Shown here piece after piece: positions 34,445-42,951 of a stretch of 64,000 nucleotides of DNA (positions within the stretch are counted from its first letter, which is position 1; the number at the start of each line of letters is the position of its first letter). Source of the DNA: Bacillus shivajii (lineage in GTDB: Bacteria; Bacillota; Bacilli; Bacillales; Salisediminibacteriaceae); the NCBI RefSeq assembly GCF_020519665.1, contig NZ_CP084703.1:310001-374000 (forward strand), given 5' to 3'. The notes beneath the pieces were generated by a model, which had not been told where the DNA came from, made no database searches, and saw only the letters and a list, made by a program, of their open reading frames with translations. The position numbers and the translations under genes are program-made.

Positions 34445-34490
34445 AAAAAGGACTGTCGCAACCATGTTCATTCATTGCGGACAGTCCTTT
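34445..34490. terminator. Hairpin terminator
   Basis: AAAGGACTGTC pairs perfectly with GACAGTCCTTT across a 22-nt loop. A and T tracts flank it, so it could end the minus-strand CBS gene. Confidence 0.7.
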
Positions 34491-34505
34491 ATTAGGAGAG
34501 GAGTG

Positions 34506-34952
34506 TTAATGTTGCCCGTGTTGGTGGTTGTGCGTTGGGATTGATATGTTTGATAGTGCTTCTCCAGCTTCATTTTGATAAATGTTTTCTGTGGCTAAGT
34601 CTCCAATCGAAAGCATTCCAACGATCTGCCCATTTTCAACGACAGGCAGTCTGCGAACTTGATGTTGAGCCATGATTTCAGCAGCTTCATGCGCATCAAT
34701 GTTTGCATCAGCAACTGTTAAATGATCACTCATGCACTCGGATACCGGTGCATTCCCTTGCATACCGTGTGCTGTCGCACGAAGTGTAATGTCGCGATCA
34801 GTAATAATCCCACGTACTTGGCCATTTTCAACAACAGGAATCGCACCAACATCATTTTGTTCCATTAATGCGGCAGCTTCTTGTACAGATTGCTGAGGTG
34901 ATACAGAAACAACATGTTGACTCATTAAATTTCGGATAGCTTGGTTATTCAA
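34506..34952 (-). CDS. CBS-domain pair protein
   Basis: The likely start is the TTG at 34952 after GGAAAGGAGAGATTAAC, giving 148 residues. Two tandem CBS domains are visible. The first has MSQHVVSVSPQQSVQEAAAL through VRGIITDRDITLRATAHG, and the second has MAQHQVRRLPVVENG through VGMLSIGDLA. The pair forms a Bateman module that usually binds adenine nucleotides. The C-terminus is His/Gln-rich (HNHQHGQH). B. subtilis YhcV and YrbC-like proteins are similar. The partner is unknown. Confidence 0.85.
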   Translation of the reverse strand: MNNQAIRNLMSQHVVSVSPQQSVQEAAALMEQNDVGAIPVVENGQVRGIITDRDITLRATAHGMQGNAPVSECMSDHLTVADANIDAHEAAEIMAQHQVRRLPVVENGQIVGMLSIGDLATENIYQNEAGEALSNISIPTHNHQHGQH

Positions 34953-35033
34953 GTTAATCTCTCCTTTCCACGTTAGTTTGATCATTAAAATATTAAACAT
35001 GTATGCTTGATGAAGGGTTGTGTTCCATTAACT

Positions 35034-35053
35034 TCCAGGTGCCTGGCACGTGG
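35034..35053. repeat. Short palindrome with GGTGCC-T-GGCAC core
   Basis: CCAGGTGCCTGGCACGTGG is a shorter and slightly degenerate member of the GGTGCC-core palindrome family also seen at 30591 and 30785. It lies between divergent genes. Confidence 0.7.
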
Positions 35054-35156
35054 TAAAAATATGGAATTAGATACTCTTTGGATGGGCTTTTTTATGTTAA
35101 AGGGAGCATTTCTTTTCAAGTATTGTTATACGATTATATTGAGGAGGAGGGGATAG

Positions 35157-37025
35157 ATGGAAATGAACATTCATGCTGCGATTGATTCAATCATGCATAA
35201 ATTACGTACATCCCAACAGGCGGACGGTTCTTGGCAGTTTTGTTTCGAGTCTGGCCCACTTACAGATGCTTATATGATTATTCTTCTTAGAACGCTTGAA
35301 GACCGTGATGAGCTGCTTATTCAAAAACTTGTGGAACGATTACTAGCACATCAAGATGAGGATGGGACATGGAAACTTTTCCATGATGAAAAAGAGGGGA
35401 ATCTTTCTGCAACAGTGGAAGCATACTATGCCTTACTTTATTCAGGTTATGTCGATCCTCAAGCAGATAATATGATTCAAGCCAAATCATTTATCATTAA
35501 ACAAGGCGGACTTCACCAAGTGCAATATATTACAAAAGCAATGCTTGCAGTTACCGGCCAAATCACATGGCCGAAAGAGCTGAGAGTCCCGATTGAAATG
35601 ATTTTACTCCCGCCTTCATCACCAATTAGCTTTTATGACTTTGTAGGCTATGCTCGTGTTCATTTTGCTCCTATTTTAATTACCTCAAACCAACGTTACC
35701 AATTAAAAACGGAAAAAACCCCTAACTTAGATGAAATAATCACTCGTTTTTCAACGCTTAATAATGAGAATAACCAAGAGGAAAGAGTGTTTTCTTTAAT
35801 AAAAAAAGAGATAGAAAAAATAAAACAGTTCCCACAACAGGTTCGCCAATCAGCATTTAAAAGGGCAGAGCAATTTATGCTCGAACGGATCGAACGAGAT
35901 GGAACGCTTTATAGTTACGCACCGGCTACCTTTTTCATGATTTTTGCTTTGTTTTCTCTCGGATATAACCGAAGTCATCCAATGATTGTGCGTGCGGTTC
36001 AAGGCCTGAAACAATTCATATGCCATACAAATGGGCAATGGCATGCTCAATTTACGACATCTACCGTATGGGACACGGCACTTATTAGTCATTCATTGCA
36101 AAAAGCGGGTGTACCTGAAACAGCCCCAATGATTATAAAAGCAGGAGAATACCTATTATCGAAACAACATTATAAATTTGGTGATTGGGCACTTACTAAT
36201 CCTTTTACAATGCCAGGTGGTTGGGGCTTCTCACATATTAATACAATCAATCCTGATGTCGATGACACGTCCGCATCTTTAAGAGCGATTCATCGGATCG
36301 CTGCCCGGTATGGAAATTACCAAAATAGCTTTTCTAGAGGTGCATCTTGGCTTTTAACGATGCAAAATAATGATGGCGGTTGGCCAGCTTTTGAAAGGAA
36401 CCTTAATAAGCCTTTTGCTGCTCTTATTCCATTTAAAGATGCAGAACGTGTTTTTCTAGACCCTTCAACTGCAGATTTAACAGGCAGGGCGCTCGAATTT
36501 TTAGGTAATGGTGTTCATTTAAGCCGAATCTATCCGAACATACGTAAAGGGGTAAACTGGTTAATGAAGCATCAAGAAAAAAATGGTTCGTGGTACGGAC
36601 GCTGGGGGATTTGTTATATATATGGAACATGGGCTGCGATTACAGGCTTGAAAGCAGTTGGAGTACATTCGAATCATTCAGCGCTAAAAAGAGGGACTGG
36701 TTGGTTACTGTCCGTTCAACATGATGATGGTGGCTGGGGGGAGTCTTGTTACAGCGATGTTTACAAAAAATATGTTCCATTAAATGCGAGTACCCCTTCT
36801 CAAACAGCCTGGGCTTTAGACGCTCTCATTTCTTTTTATGATCAACCGACTGATGAGATGAAGAGGGGGATCAATCAGTTAATAAACTTACTTGCAACAG
36901 ATAGTTGGCAGCACCGTTATCCAACTGGGGCTGGCCTTCCTGGAGATTTTTATATCAACTATCATAGCTACCGATATATATGGCCACTTCTTACATTGAG
37001 TCATTATCGAAATAAATTTATGTAA
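35157..37025 (+). CDS. shc: Squalene-hopene / sporulenol-type terpene cyclase
   Basis: This 622-residue protein has normal SHC length. The catalytic acid motif is DVDD in PDVDDTSASLRAIHR near residue 367. QW repeats are clear, for example QNNDGGWPAFE (about 404), QEKNGSWYGRWG (about 473) and QHDDGGWGES (about 522). The enzyme protonates a linear polyprene to form hopanoid-like rings at the membrane. In B. subtilis the homologue SqhC makes sporulenol, and sequence alone cannot separate the two substrates. The start ATG follows GAGGAGGAGGGG. No squalene synthase gene is next to it; a possible remnant of one lies at 63.1 kb. Confidence 0.9.
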   Translation: MEMNIHAAIDSIMHKLRTSQQADGSWQFCFESGPLTDAYMIILLRTLEDRDELLIQKLVERLLAHQDEDGTWKLFHDEKEGNLSATVEAYYALLYSGYVDPQADNMIQAKSFIIKQGGLHQVQYITKAMLAVTGQITWPKELRVPIEMILLPPSSPISFYDFVGYARVHFAPILITSNQRYQLKTEKTPNLDEIITRFSTLNNENNQEERVFSLIKKEIEKIKQFPQQVRQSAFKRAEQFMLERIERDGTLYSYAPATFFMIFALFSLGYNRSHPMIVRAVQGLKQFICHTNGQWHAQFTTSTVWDTALISHSLQKAGVPETAPMIIKAGEYLLSKQHYKFGDWALTNPFTMPGGWGFSHINTINPDVDDTSASLRAIHRIAARYGNYQNSFSRGASWLLTMQNNDGGWPAFERNLNKPFAALIPFKDAERVFLDPSTADLTGRALEFLGNGVHLSRIYPNIRKGVNWLMKHQEKNGSWYGRWGICYIYGTWAAITGLKAVGVHSNHSALKRGTGWLLSVQHDDGGWGESCYSDVYKKYVPLNASTPSQTAWALDALISFYDQPTDEMKRGINQLINLLATDSWQHRYPTGAGLPGDFYINYHSYRYIWPLLTLSHYRNKFM

Positions 37026-37030
37026 CTTCT

Positions 37031-37066
37031 TAACCGTATCACTTGAAGGGTGCTACGGTTTTTTTA
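37031..37066 (+). terminator. Intrinsic terminator after the cyclase gene
   Basis: AACCGTA pairs with TACGGTT across a 15-nt loop and leads into TTTTTT. It is immediately downstream of the stop. Confidence 0.7.
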
Positions 37067-37096
37067 GATCTTAACTATATTTTTATGTTTATAAGG

Positions 37097-37123
37097 TTGA
37101 CAACATACCTGATAGGGTATAAT
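37097..37123 (+). promoter_or_regulatory. CstR-repressed promoter of dsrE2-like gene
   Basis: TTGACA at 37097 and TATAAT at 37118 (15-bp spacing) enclose the inverted repeat ATACCTGATAGGGTAT (37105-37120). The operator fills the spacer, as in other CstR-controlled promoters. Confidence 0.78.
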
Positions 37124-37190
37124 ATTGTATCTGTAGGAAAGATACCGCACACGGTATGTGACGATTAAAATTTGAAAGGGGAAATGATTC

Positions 37191-37688
37191 ATGGAAAACA
37201 TGGAAAACAATCCGAAAAATAATGCAACAATGATCGTATTTGACGGTGATTTAGATAAAGCCATTGCAAGTTTTATTATCGCAACAGGAGCGGCAGCAAT
37301 GGGGAAACAAGTAACAATGTTCTTTACATTTTGGGGGCTGAATGTTCTTCGGAAAGATGAAGCAATCAATGTAAAAAACAAAAACTTCTTACAAAAAATG
37401 TTCGGTAAAATGATGCCAAGAGGACCGAAAAAATTAGGTCTATCTAAAATGAATTTTGGCGGTGTTGGTTCTAACTTAATGAAAAAAATGATGAAAGAAC
37501 ACAATGTGACAACACTTCCTGAGTTAATTGAATTAGCACAAGACTTAGATGTCAAGATGGTCGCATGTACAATGTCAATGGACGTTATGGGATTACAAAA
37601 AGAAGAACTCATTGATGGTCTTGAATTTGCAGGTGTCGCAGCATACCTTGCAGAAGCAGAAGACTCAAATATTAACTTGTTTATTTAA
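37191..37688 (+). CDS. DsrE2-family sulfur-carrier protein
   Basis: The protein has 165 residues from the ATG after AAAGGGGAAATG. The DsrE/F fold shows in TMIVFDGDLDKAIASFIIATG and VTMFFTFWGLNVLRK. The persulfide-carrying Cys126 lies in MVACTMSMDVMG. A Met/Lys/Gly-rich insertion (about residues 66-105) is typical of DsrE2. Such proteins accept sulfane sulfur from rhodanese or TusA partners. A CstR-type operator sits in the promoter, and a rhodanese and cstR itself follow on the same strand. Confidence 0.88.
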   Translation: MENMENNPKNNATMIVFDGDLDKAIASFIIATGAAAMGKQVTMFFTFWGLNVLRKDEAINVKNKNFLQKMFGKMMPRGPKKLGLSKMNFGGVGSNLMKKMMKEHNVTTLPELIELAQDLDVKMVACTMSMDVMGLQKEELIDGLEFAGVAAYLAEAEDSNINLFI

Positions 37689-37784
37689 TTCGCTTGTTTA
37701 AAACATGATCGGATTCAATAGAGGAAGGACGTTTCTCTGTTGGATTCGTGAATTTTTTACTTGCTTCTTAAAGGAGAAATGACA

Positions 37785-38162
37785 ATGGATCTAATCATTT
37801 ATGCACTGATGGCTGCTCTTTTTATCTTCTTAGTAAAGCAAATGATGCCAGCAAAAGGTGTCGGGCAAATCACAACAGACGATCTAAAGAAAAAAATAGA
37901 ATCAAAGCAAGGTGCTTATTTTGTTGATGTGAGGGAAAAGCATGAATTTAAATCAGGTCACATAAGAGAGATGAAAAATATTCCGTTAAGTGAACTGGGA
38001 TCTAAAATAAACACATTTCCAAAAGATAAAGAAATCGTCTTAATCTGTAGAAGCGGAAATCGTAGTATGCTTGCAGCGAAAAAACTGAAAAAAGCAGGTT
38101 ATTCTAACTTGATTAATGTCCGAGGTGGCATGTCCAGTTGGGCAGGCCCAATAAAAAAATAA
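37785..38162 (+). CDS. Membrane-anchored single-domain rhodanese
   Basis: The start is the ATG 8 nt after AAAGGAG. The 125 residues begin with one transmembrane helix (MDLIIYALMAALFIFLVKQM). A rhodanese domain follows with FVDVREKHEFKSGHI and the active loop CRSGNRS (Cys88), ending GGMSSWAGPIKK. It transfers sulfane sulfur at the inner face of the membrane. It lies between dsrE2 and cstR and is probably co-transcribed with both. Confidence 0.88.
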   Translation: MDLIIYALMAALFIFLVKQMMPAKGVGQITTDDLKKKIESKQGAYFVDVREKHEFKSGHIREMKNIPLSELGSKINTFPKDKEIVLICRSGNRSMLAAKKLKKAGYSNLINVRGGMSSWAGPIKK

Positions 38163-38197
38163 TTGTACGGGACCAGGTCCCGTACAATTTTGTGAAC
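38161..38197. repeat. Palindromic element, GGGACC-A-GGTCCC core, copy 1
   Basis: The arms AATTGTACGGGACC and GGTCCCGTACAATT are exact complements around a single A. TTTGTGAAC follows, then a TTGACA box at 38201. The palindrome starts within the rhodanese stop codon. Confidence 0.88.
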
Positions 38198-38241
38198 TTT
38201 ATTGACAAATCGAAATAACTTGTACTCGTAGGAGGGTAATA

Positions 38242-38502
38242 ATGGAATACTCACAAGATATGAAAAACAGAATGAAGCGAATCGAAGGTCAAGTACGTGG
38301 CATTGTAAAAATGATGGAGGAAGAGAAAGATTGTAAATCCATTATTACGCAAATGTCAGCGATTCGTTCTGCAGTGGATCGTGCAACCGCATATGTCGTC
38401 GCCAAAAATTTAGAAGTTTGTTTACGAGATGATACAGAAACAGAAGCAGAGCGTGAAGAAATGATTGAAGAAGCAATCCAGATGCTTGTTAAAAGTCGAT
38501 AA
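38242..38502 (+). CDS. cstR: CstR persulfide-sensing repressor (CsoR/DUF156 family)
   Basis: This 86-residue all-helical repressor starts at an ATG after GTAGGAGGG. The family core is RMKRIEGQVRGIVKMMEEEKDC, then ITQMSAIRSAVDRATAYVV. Cys31 and Cys60 are present, the two residues that form di- and trisulfide links in Staphylococcus aureus CstR. The His and third ligand of copper-sensing CsoR are absent. It should bind ATACC-N6-GGGTAT operators and release them on persulfide stress. Matching sites occur at 28536, 28572, 37105 and 43331-43888. Confidence 0.9.
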   Translation: MEYSQDMKNRMKRIEGQVRGIVKMMEEEKDCKSIITQMSAIRSAVDRATAYVVAKNLEVCLRDDTETEAEREEMIEEAIQMLVKSR

Positions 38503-38520
38503 AGAACTATTAACTGAGAA

Positions 38521-38620
38521 AAGTCGCAAGTAACTGGGGAAAGTCGCAAGTAAACGGAGAAAGTCGCAAGTAAACGGAGAAAGTCGCAAGTAAACGGAGA
38601 AACTCGCAAGTAACAGTATG
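38521..38620. repeat. Five tandem 20-bp units downstream of cstR
   Basis: Units start at 38521, 38541, 38561, 38581 and 38601 with consensus AAGTCGCAAGTAAACGGAGA. The middle copies are identical and the outer ones diverge. There is no spacer-repeat pattern, so it is not a CRISPR. Confidence 0.9.
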
Positions 38621-38644
38621 AAGTCGTCAAAATAGATCAAGCAT

Positions 38645-38718
38645 ATTCATCAGGTCAACAAAAAACTGATGAATAAGGAATACCCCAAGTAGCGCATCAA
38701 CTACTTGGGGTATTTTTC
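38645..38718. terminator. Two hairpins between cstR and the convergent kinase gene
   Basis: ATTCATCAG pairs with CTGATGAAT (38645-38673). AATACCCCAAGTAG pairs with CTACTTGGGGTATT (38679-38714), followed on the plus strand by TTTTTC. The second overlaps the stop codon of the minus-strand kinase gene. Confidence 0.75.
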
Positions 38719-39797
38719 ATCGGTAGCTTCATTGAAAATGTATGGATATTGTTTGAAGAAGTAACACCGACACCACCTTGATGATGTGTAACGACAATCT
38801 CCTTTACGATAGCAAGACCTAACCCAGTCCCACCTGTTTTTCGACTGCGTGATGAGTCGATCCGGTAAAAGCGTTCGAATAGCCACTCTCTATCTTCTTC
38901 TGGAATAGGAGGGCCGGGGCTTGTTACTTGAATTTCATACATATCGCCTTCGACAAAACCACAAATTTTAATAGGGATGAGGTCATCATTTTCATAATAC
39001 TGAATCGCATTTTGCAATAAATTTGTGACAGCTTGCTGTATGCCTTCTTTATTTATAAATAATTGTTTAGGCATAAGCTCAGACTCGAACGGAATCCCTT
39101 TTGTTTTCATTTTTAATTCGAATAATCCGATGCTTTCTTCTAGAACTGTACGAATATCATGTTTTTCTTTTTGTCCCATTGAATAAGAAGAAATTTCATT
39201 CCACTTACTCATTTCATGAATCTGCTCGACCATGTCAATTAACCGTTCTGACTCTTTATGAAGCGATTGATAGAGAGCAGGGTTACCGTTAATTACCCCA
39301 TCTTTCATTGCTTCAAGGTAACCGTTAATGTTAGAAAGTGGTGTGCGTAATTCATGAGCCATATCCGTTAACATCTTGTTACGTGCCTCTTCGTTCTTTT
39401 CTAAACGCGTGTTCAGTTCATTAAAATGCATGGTTAATTGATCGATCTCTCGAAAAGAAGTTGTCGTAATTTGAGGAGGATACTTTCCCTCTTTTAGTGC
39501 AGTTGTTGATTTTACAAGCTCTTGCAGTGGGGTCATCATTCTTTTTGTGAAAATATAGTGAAACAACGCACCTACGACAATGATGACCGGTGTAATCCAC
39601 CATAAAAAAACGGCTAATTGCTCATTAAATGCACTTTGTTTTTCTTCAGATACAGCCGGGAGCTCCTCCACAAGAAAACAAGCGGTAGTATAGATTGTAT
39701 AACTACTAATGATAATGAGAAGAGCGACGATTCCAAAATTGATCGATGTCAGTTGAAAGAACATGCTTGGTGACTTGTTATTTGATTTATGGAACAA
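38697..39797 (-). CDS. Sensor histidine kinase
   Basis: The probable start is the TTG at 39797, about 7 nt after GGGG, overlapping the regulator gene by 11 bp; an ATG at 39764 is an alternative. Two transmembrane helices flank a short extracellular segment of about 25 residues. A HAMP-like region (MTPLQELVKSTTALKEGKYP), the H-box MLTDMAHELRTPLSNI, the N-box LLQNAIQYYEND and GGTGLGLAIVKEIV follow. The small outside loop suggests sensing in the membrane or through a partner, possibly the CcdA/TlpA proteins encoded upstream. Confidence 0.87.
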   Translation of the reverse strand: MFHKSNNKSPSMFFQLTSINFGIVALLIIISSYTIYTTACFLVEELPAVSEEKQSAFNEQLAVFLWWITPVIIVVGALFHYIFTKRMMTPLQELVKSTTALKEGKYPPQITTTSFREIDQLTMHFNELNTRLEKNEEARNKMLTDMAHELRTPLSNINGYLEAMKDGVINGNPALYQSLHKESERLIDMVEQIHEMSKWNEISSYSMGQKEKHDIRTVLEESIGLFELKMKTKGIPFESELMPKQLFINKEGIQQAVTNLLQNAIQYYENDDLIPIKICGFVEGDMYEIQVTSPGPPIPEEDREWLFERFYRIDSSRSRKTGGTGLGLAIVKEIVVTHHQGGVGVTSSNNIHTFSMKLPMKNTPSS

Positions 39798-40467
39798 ATT
39801 GATACCCCATTCCTCGTACTGTAATGATTCTTTCAGGTTTTGAAGGGGTATCTTCAATTTTTTCGCGAAGCTTTTTTATATGAGCGTCTATGGTACGATC
39901 CATGATCGTACTTTCAGCATAAGGGTGAATCTGCTCAACGAGTTGTTCGCGTGATAAAACAACATTCGGGTTTTCCATGAAGTAATAGAGCAAGTTGAAC
40001 TCGTACTTTGTTAGTTTGGTTTGCTCGCCATTTAGTAGCACTTCCCCTTTACGCGGCTTAATGACAAGTCCTCGGTGACTAATTTTCTGACAAAATTGTC
40101 CACCTCTACGGAGTACGGCTTCAACTCTAGCTACTACTTCATTAGGGCTAAATGGTTTTGTAATATAGTCATCCGCCCCAATTTTCAAACCTTTGATTTT
40201 CTGCTCACTACTCGTTTTGGCAGTTAGCATAATGATCGACACTTCATTTCGTTCTTGTTCTCGAATCCATTCACAAACTTCTTCACCACTCACCTTTGGA
40301 AGCATGAGATCAAGAATAACAAGACATGGCGAGTGCATCGTAAACTGTTCTTTTGCTTCTTCGCCGTCTGCAGCCGTGATGACTTCATAATTGTCCTTCT
40401 CAAGATAAATTTTGATTAAATCTCTCATCATATCGTCGTCTTCTACAACGAGGACAAGTTGGCTCAT
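39787..40467 (-). CDS. OmpR-family response regulator
   Basis: The protein has 226 residues from the ATG after GAAGGTGATTACG. The receiver domain shows VLVVEDDDMMRDLIKIYLEK, the phosphoacceptor in LVILDLMLPKVSGEEV and DDYITKPFSPNEV. The winged-helix output ends with DAHIKKLREKIEDTPSKPE and TVRGMGYQFVP. It is the fourth gene of a five-gene minus-strand operon with a thioredoxin-like protein and CcdA, so it probably controls thiol or sulfur stress functions. Confidence 0.9.
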   Translation of the reverse strand: MSQLVLVVEDDDMMRDLIKIYLEKDNYEVITAADGEEAKEQFTMHSPCLVILDLMLPKVSGEEVCEWIREQERNEVSIIMLTAKTSSEQKIKGLKIGADDYITKPFSPNEVVARVEAVLRRGGQFCQKISHRGLVIKPRKGEVLLNGEQTKLTKYEFNLLYYFMENPNVVLSREQLVEQIHPYAESTIMDRTIDAHIKKLREKIEDTPSKPERIITVRGMGYQFVP

Positions 40468-40505
40468 CGTAATCACCTTCGTAAAATGATGTATATATCC
40501 TTATT

Positions 40506-41117
40506 TTAGTCGATATTTTCAAAACGTTGTACCATCATTTCTTTATTTAATGCACCAAAGGCAATACTTTGTACACGACCTTCTGTATCAATCATATATG
40601 ATGTAGGGATTGGTTGAATTTCATAAAGGCCAGCAACTTCAATATCATGATCTAGCAGGATAGGGAAAGTTAACCCGAAATCATCACGAAAATCCTTTAC
40701 TTGATCAACGCTTGGTTCCGTTTCAGTTAGGTTAACGGCAATGATTTGAATGTCGTGATTTTCATAGACTTCTTGCATATCTGGCATTTCTGCTCGGCAA
40801 GGAGGACACCATGTTGCCCAAAAGTTAATCATCACTTTTTGACCGCGAAAATCAGACAGATTCATTGTTTCCCCGTCTAACGTTTCTAATGTGAAATCGG
40901 GTGCGTAATTTCCTTCGTCTAGGCCAATATCATCTTCGTCGATGACAATCTGTTCCTTTTCCGTTTGTTCATTGTCATTGTTAGCATCTTCAAATTCGGC
41001 TTCTTCAGGTACGACTTCATCACTTCCTTGCCTTGATGAACTTTCCCAATCGATTGATTCATATAGTGTCCAACCGATCATCCCAAACAGTACTATAGAT
41101 AGAATCCACTTTTTCAT
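40506..41117 (-). CDS. TlpA/ResA-like membrane-anchored thiol-disulfide oxidoreductase
   Basis: The protein has 203 residues. One N-terminal helix (MKKWILSIVLFGMIGWTLY) anchors it. A Glu/Asp/Gln-rich linker (about residues 30-65) precedes a thioredoxin domain starting APDFTLETLDGETMNLSDF. The active site is WCPPC in NFWATWCPPCRAEMPDM, and a cis-Pro lies in EIQPIPTSYMID. It works outside the membrane and should receive electrons from the CcdA-like protein encoded 145 bp upstream. The partner protein is unknown; reduction of sulfur compounds or cytochrome c maturation are both possible. Confidence 0.88.
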   Translation of the reverse strand: MKKWILSIVLFGMIGWTLYESIDWESSSRQGSDEVVPEEAEFEDANNDNEQTEKEQIVIDEDDIGLDEGNYAPDFTLETLDGETMNLSDFRGQKVMINFWATWCPPCRAEMPDMQEVYENHDIQIIAVNLTETEPSVDQVKDFRDDFGLTFPILLDHDIEVAGLYEIQPIPTSYMIDTEGRVQSIAFGALNKEMMVQRFENID

Positions 41118-41262
41118 TCATATCCACCCTTTCTTATTTTTTACACTTTAAGACCTTATAAAATTTAGGCATCGTTGCGTTGCTTATTCGACGTAGATAA
41201 AAAGTATAAGTTCAACAAAGCCTCTGTTTTCGTCTTAAGACTTGTAAATCGGTGTGTTTCCT

Positions 41263-42006
41263 TTAACCGAGTCTTTCGAGCCATGTTCCTTCAATCAACC
41301 GCAAGATAAATATCGAGATTTCTGCTAGCTTTCCGGTGAACAGAAGAACGCCCATAATGATCATGATTGATCCACCAATTTTCATAATGATTTGGCTGTA
41401 TTTGATGATCCACTTCGTCGAACCAATAAAAAATGTTAAAACGAAAAAAGGAAGTGCAAATCCAGTAATATATAACGCTGTGTACAAGAACCCTTGTGAT
41501 GGATCGCTCGTAGCGAGCATAAGAATGGAAGCGAAGATTGGCCCGATACAAGGCGTCCAACCTGCGGCAAAACCCATGCCAACAAAAGTTGTACCGAGAA
41601 ATCCTGCAGGTTTTCTCGCAAATCTGAATCGCTTTTCTTTCATCAGCCAGTTCATATTGATGACTCCTGCGACGAATAACCCCATAAATACAATGAAAAT
41701 ACCTGCTAACCGCTGAACTAAGTCACCAGAGGATCCGATAATGAGTCCTTGTAGCCATTGTCCGAAGAACGTTGCTCCAACGCCGAGTGCAAAGAAAATA
41801 GACGAAACCCCAAGTAAGAAAAATAAAGTATGAAGCATCAACTGCTTGCGGACTTGTTGGTTCTGATTTGCTTCAAGTTCTTTTACACTCATCCCGGTTA
41901 TGTAAGAAAGATAAGCCGGAAATAACGGTAACGTACAAGGAGAAATAAATGAGATAACACCTGCAGCAAAAGCTGCCCAAATTGTAATGTTTGCTAATTC
42001 TTCCAT
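41263..42006 (-). CDS. ccdA: CcdA-family transmembrane thiol reductant carrier
   Basis: The protein has 247 residues with about six helices. The two reactive cysteines lie in FISPCTLPLFPAYLSYITG near residue 24 and in GFAAGWTPCIGPIFASILML near residue 155. The protein carries electrons from cytoplasmic thioredoxin to an outside acceptor, here most likely the TlpA-like protein next door. The start ATG follows AGGTGATTGG and overlaps the preceding gene by 13 bp. Confidence 0.9.
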   Translation of the reverse strand: MEELANITIWAAFAAGVISFISPCTLPLFPAYLSYITGMSVKELEANQNQQVRKQLMLHTLFFLLGVSSIFFALGVGATFFGQWLQGLIIGSSGDLVQRLAGIFIVFMGLFVAGVINMNWLMKEKRFRFARKPAGFLGTTFVGMGFAAGWTPCIGPIFASILMLATSDPSQGFLYTALYITGFALPFFVLTFFIGSTKWIIKYSQIIMKIGGSIMIIMGVLLFTGKLAEISIFILRLIEGTWLERLG

Positions 42007-42719
42007 CCAATCACCTGTTTCTTTTTAATAGCTATTTTTAATATCAAGACCACTGCTGTTGCGAGCATGAAAAATAAGTAGAAGTCGTCTGTAACATAAA
42101 CACTGAAAAAATGTGATGTGACTTCAAAGGAAGTAATGGTCCACTTTCCGAAACTCCAACCGATAAAGGTCAACAATGTGTATTCCGCACGTCTTTCTAG
42201 AGGTATTTGCATTGTTTTTACAAGGAGCATGGCAGCTGTTCCAGTTATGAGCATTGTGTAAAGTGCGGTTGGATGCTCTGGAAATGGAATGGACTCTGTC
42301 GTAACAGTTGAGCCAGAGCTGCCTGTTGAAAAAGCAAAAATGAAATCAGCAACGAGAACGACAAAGAATAGGGCTGTTAATGTATCTCTCATAAATGCTT
42401 GTTTTTTGATGTGCTGAATAATGAAATAAATGAGTGCGATAAGAAGCCCCATAATCAGCTCATATTGCCCACTAGGGTAACTAAGGACAGCGAGCGGATC
42501 GCGTAAAAAGGTTGTCATATTTAATGGAATTGAGCCGAAATAAAAACCAATAATGATAAAAATAACTCCATTAGCCGTCCGATCTCTTATTATCTGGTGG
42601 CTCTTTTCTTTATAAGGAGAAAAATAACGTAAAAAGAGAAACCCAATGATTAACGAAATAGCCGTAACCAGCCAGACAACAGGAAGGATAACAGGACCGA
42701 CCATCCAAACATCGTGCAT
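41994..42719 (-). CDS. Polytopic membrane protein, first gene of the ccdA operon
   Basis: The protein has 241 residues from the ATG 8 nt after GGGAAAGG. Seven hydrophobic segments are visible with few charged loops. Motifs such as VIFIIIGFYFGSIPLNMTTFLRDPLAVLSYPSG and HPTALYTMLITGTAAMLL suggest a conserved family, but I do not recognise its function. It overlaps ccdA and leads the ccdA-tlpA-regulator-kinase operon, which points to a role in membrane thiol chemistry. Confidence 0.7.
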   Translation of the reverse strand: MHDVWMVGPVILPVVWLVTAISLIIGFLFLRYFSPYKEKSHQIIRDRTANGVIFIIIGFYFGSIPLNMTTFLRDPLAVLSYPSGQYELIMGLLIALIYFIIQHIKKQAFMRDTLTALFFVVLVADFIFAFSTGSSGSTVTTESIPFPEHPTALYTMLITGTAAMLLVKTMQIPLERRAEYTLLTFIGWSFGKWTITSFEVTSHFFSVYVTDDFYLFFMLATAVVLILKIAIKKKQVIGWKN

Positions 42720-42784
42720 GCAAATCATCCTTTCCCCAATAACAATAAAGACCCTTTATGAAAATTTCATGAAAGTTAATAAAA

Positions 42785-42835
42785 AAGTTCGGGGACCAGG
42801 TCTAGTACAATTTTGTGAAAAGTGTTGACAAAAAG
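42785..42835. repeat. Palindromic element, GGGACC core, degenerate copy 2
   Basis: GGGGACCAGGTCTAGTACAA and TTTTGTGAAAAGTG are followed by TTGACA at 42825. The palindrome is imperfect, but the ACAATTTTGTGAA tail is intact, as in the other copies. Confidence 0.75.
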
Positions 42836-42951
42836 ATTAAAGGTTTCCTTATGAAGAAGTGATATGTATACAATGAGGGGCATATGATGAGCTTATTGGT
42901 AAATGAAAAAGGCGGTGGACAAACATTAGTGGAATATTGGAGGTGTCTAAC

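Noticed and set aside
34188-34544. 118-codon plus-strand frame
   Set aside because: It crosses two terminators and overlaps the zinc-finger gene antisense; no start signal.
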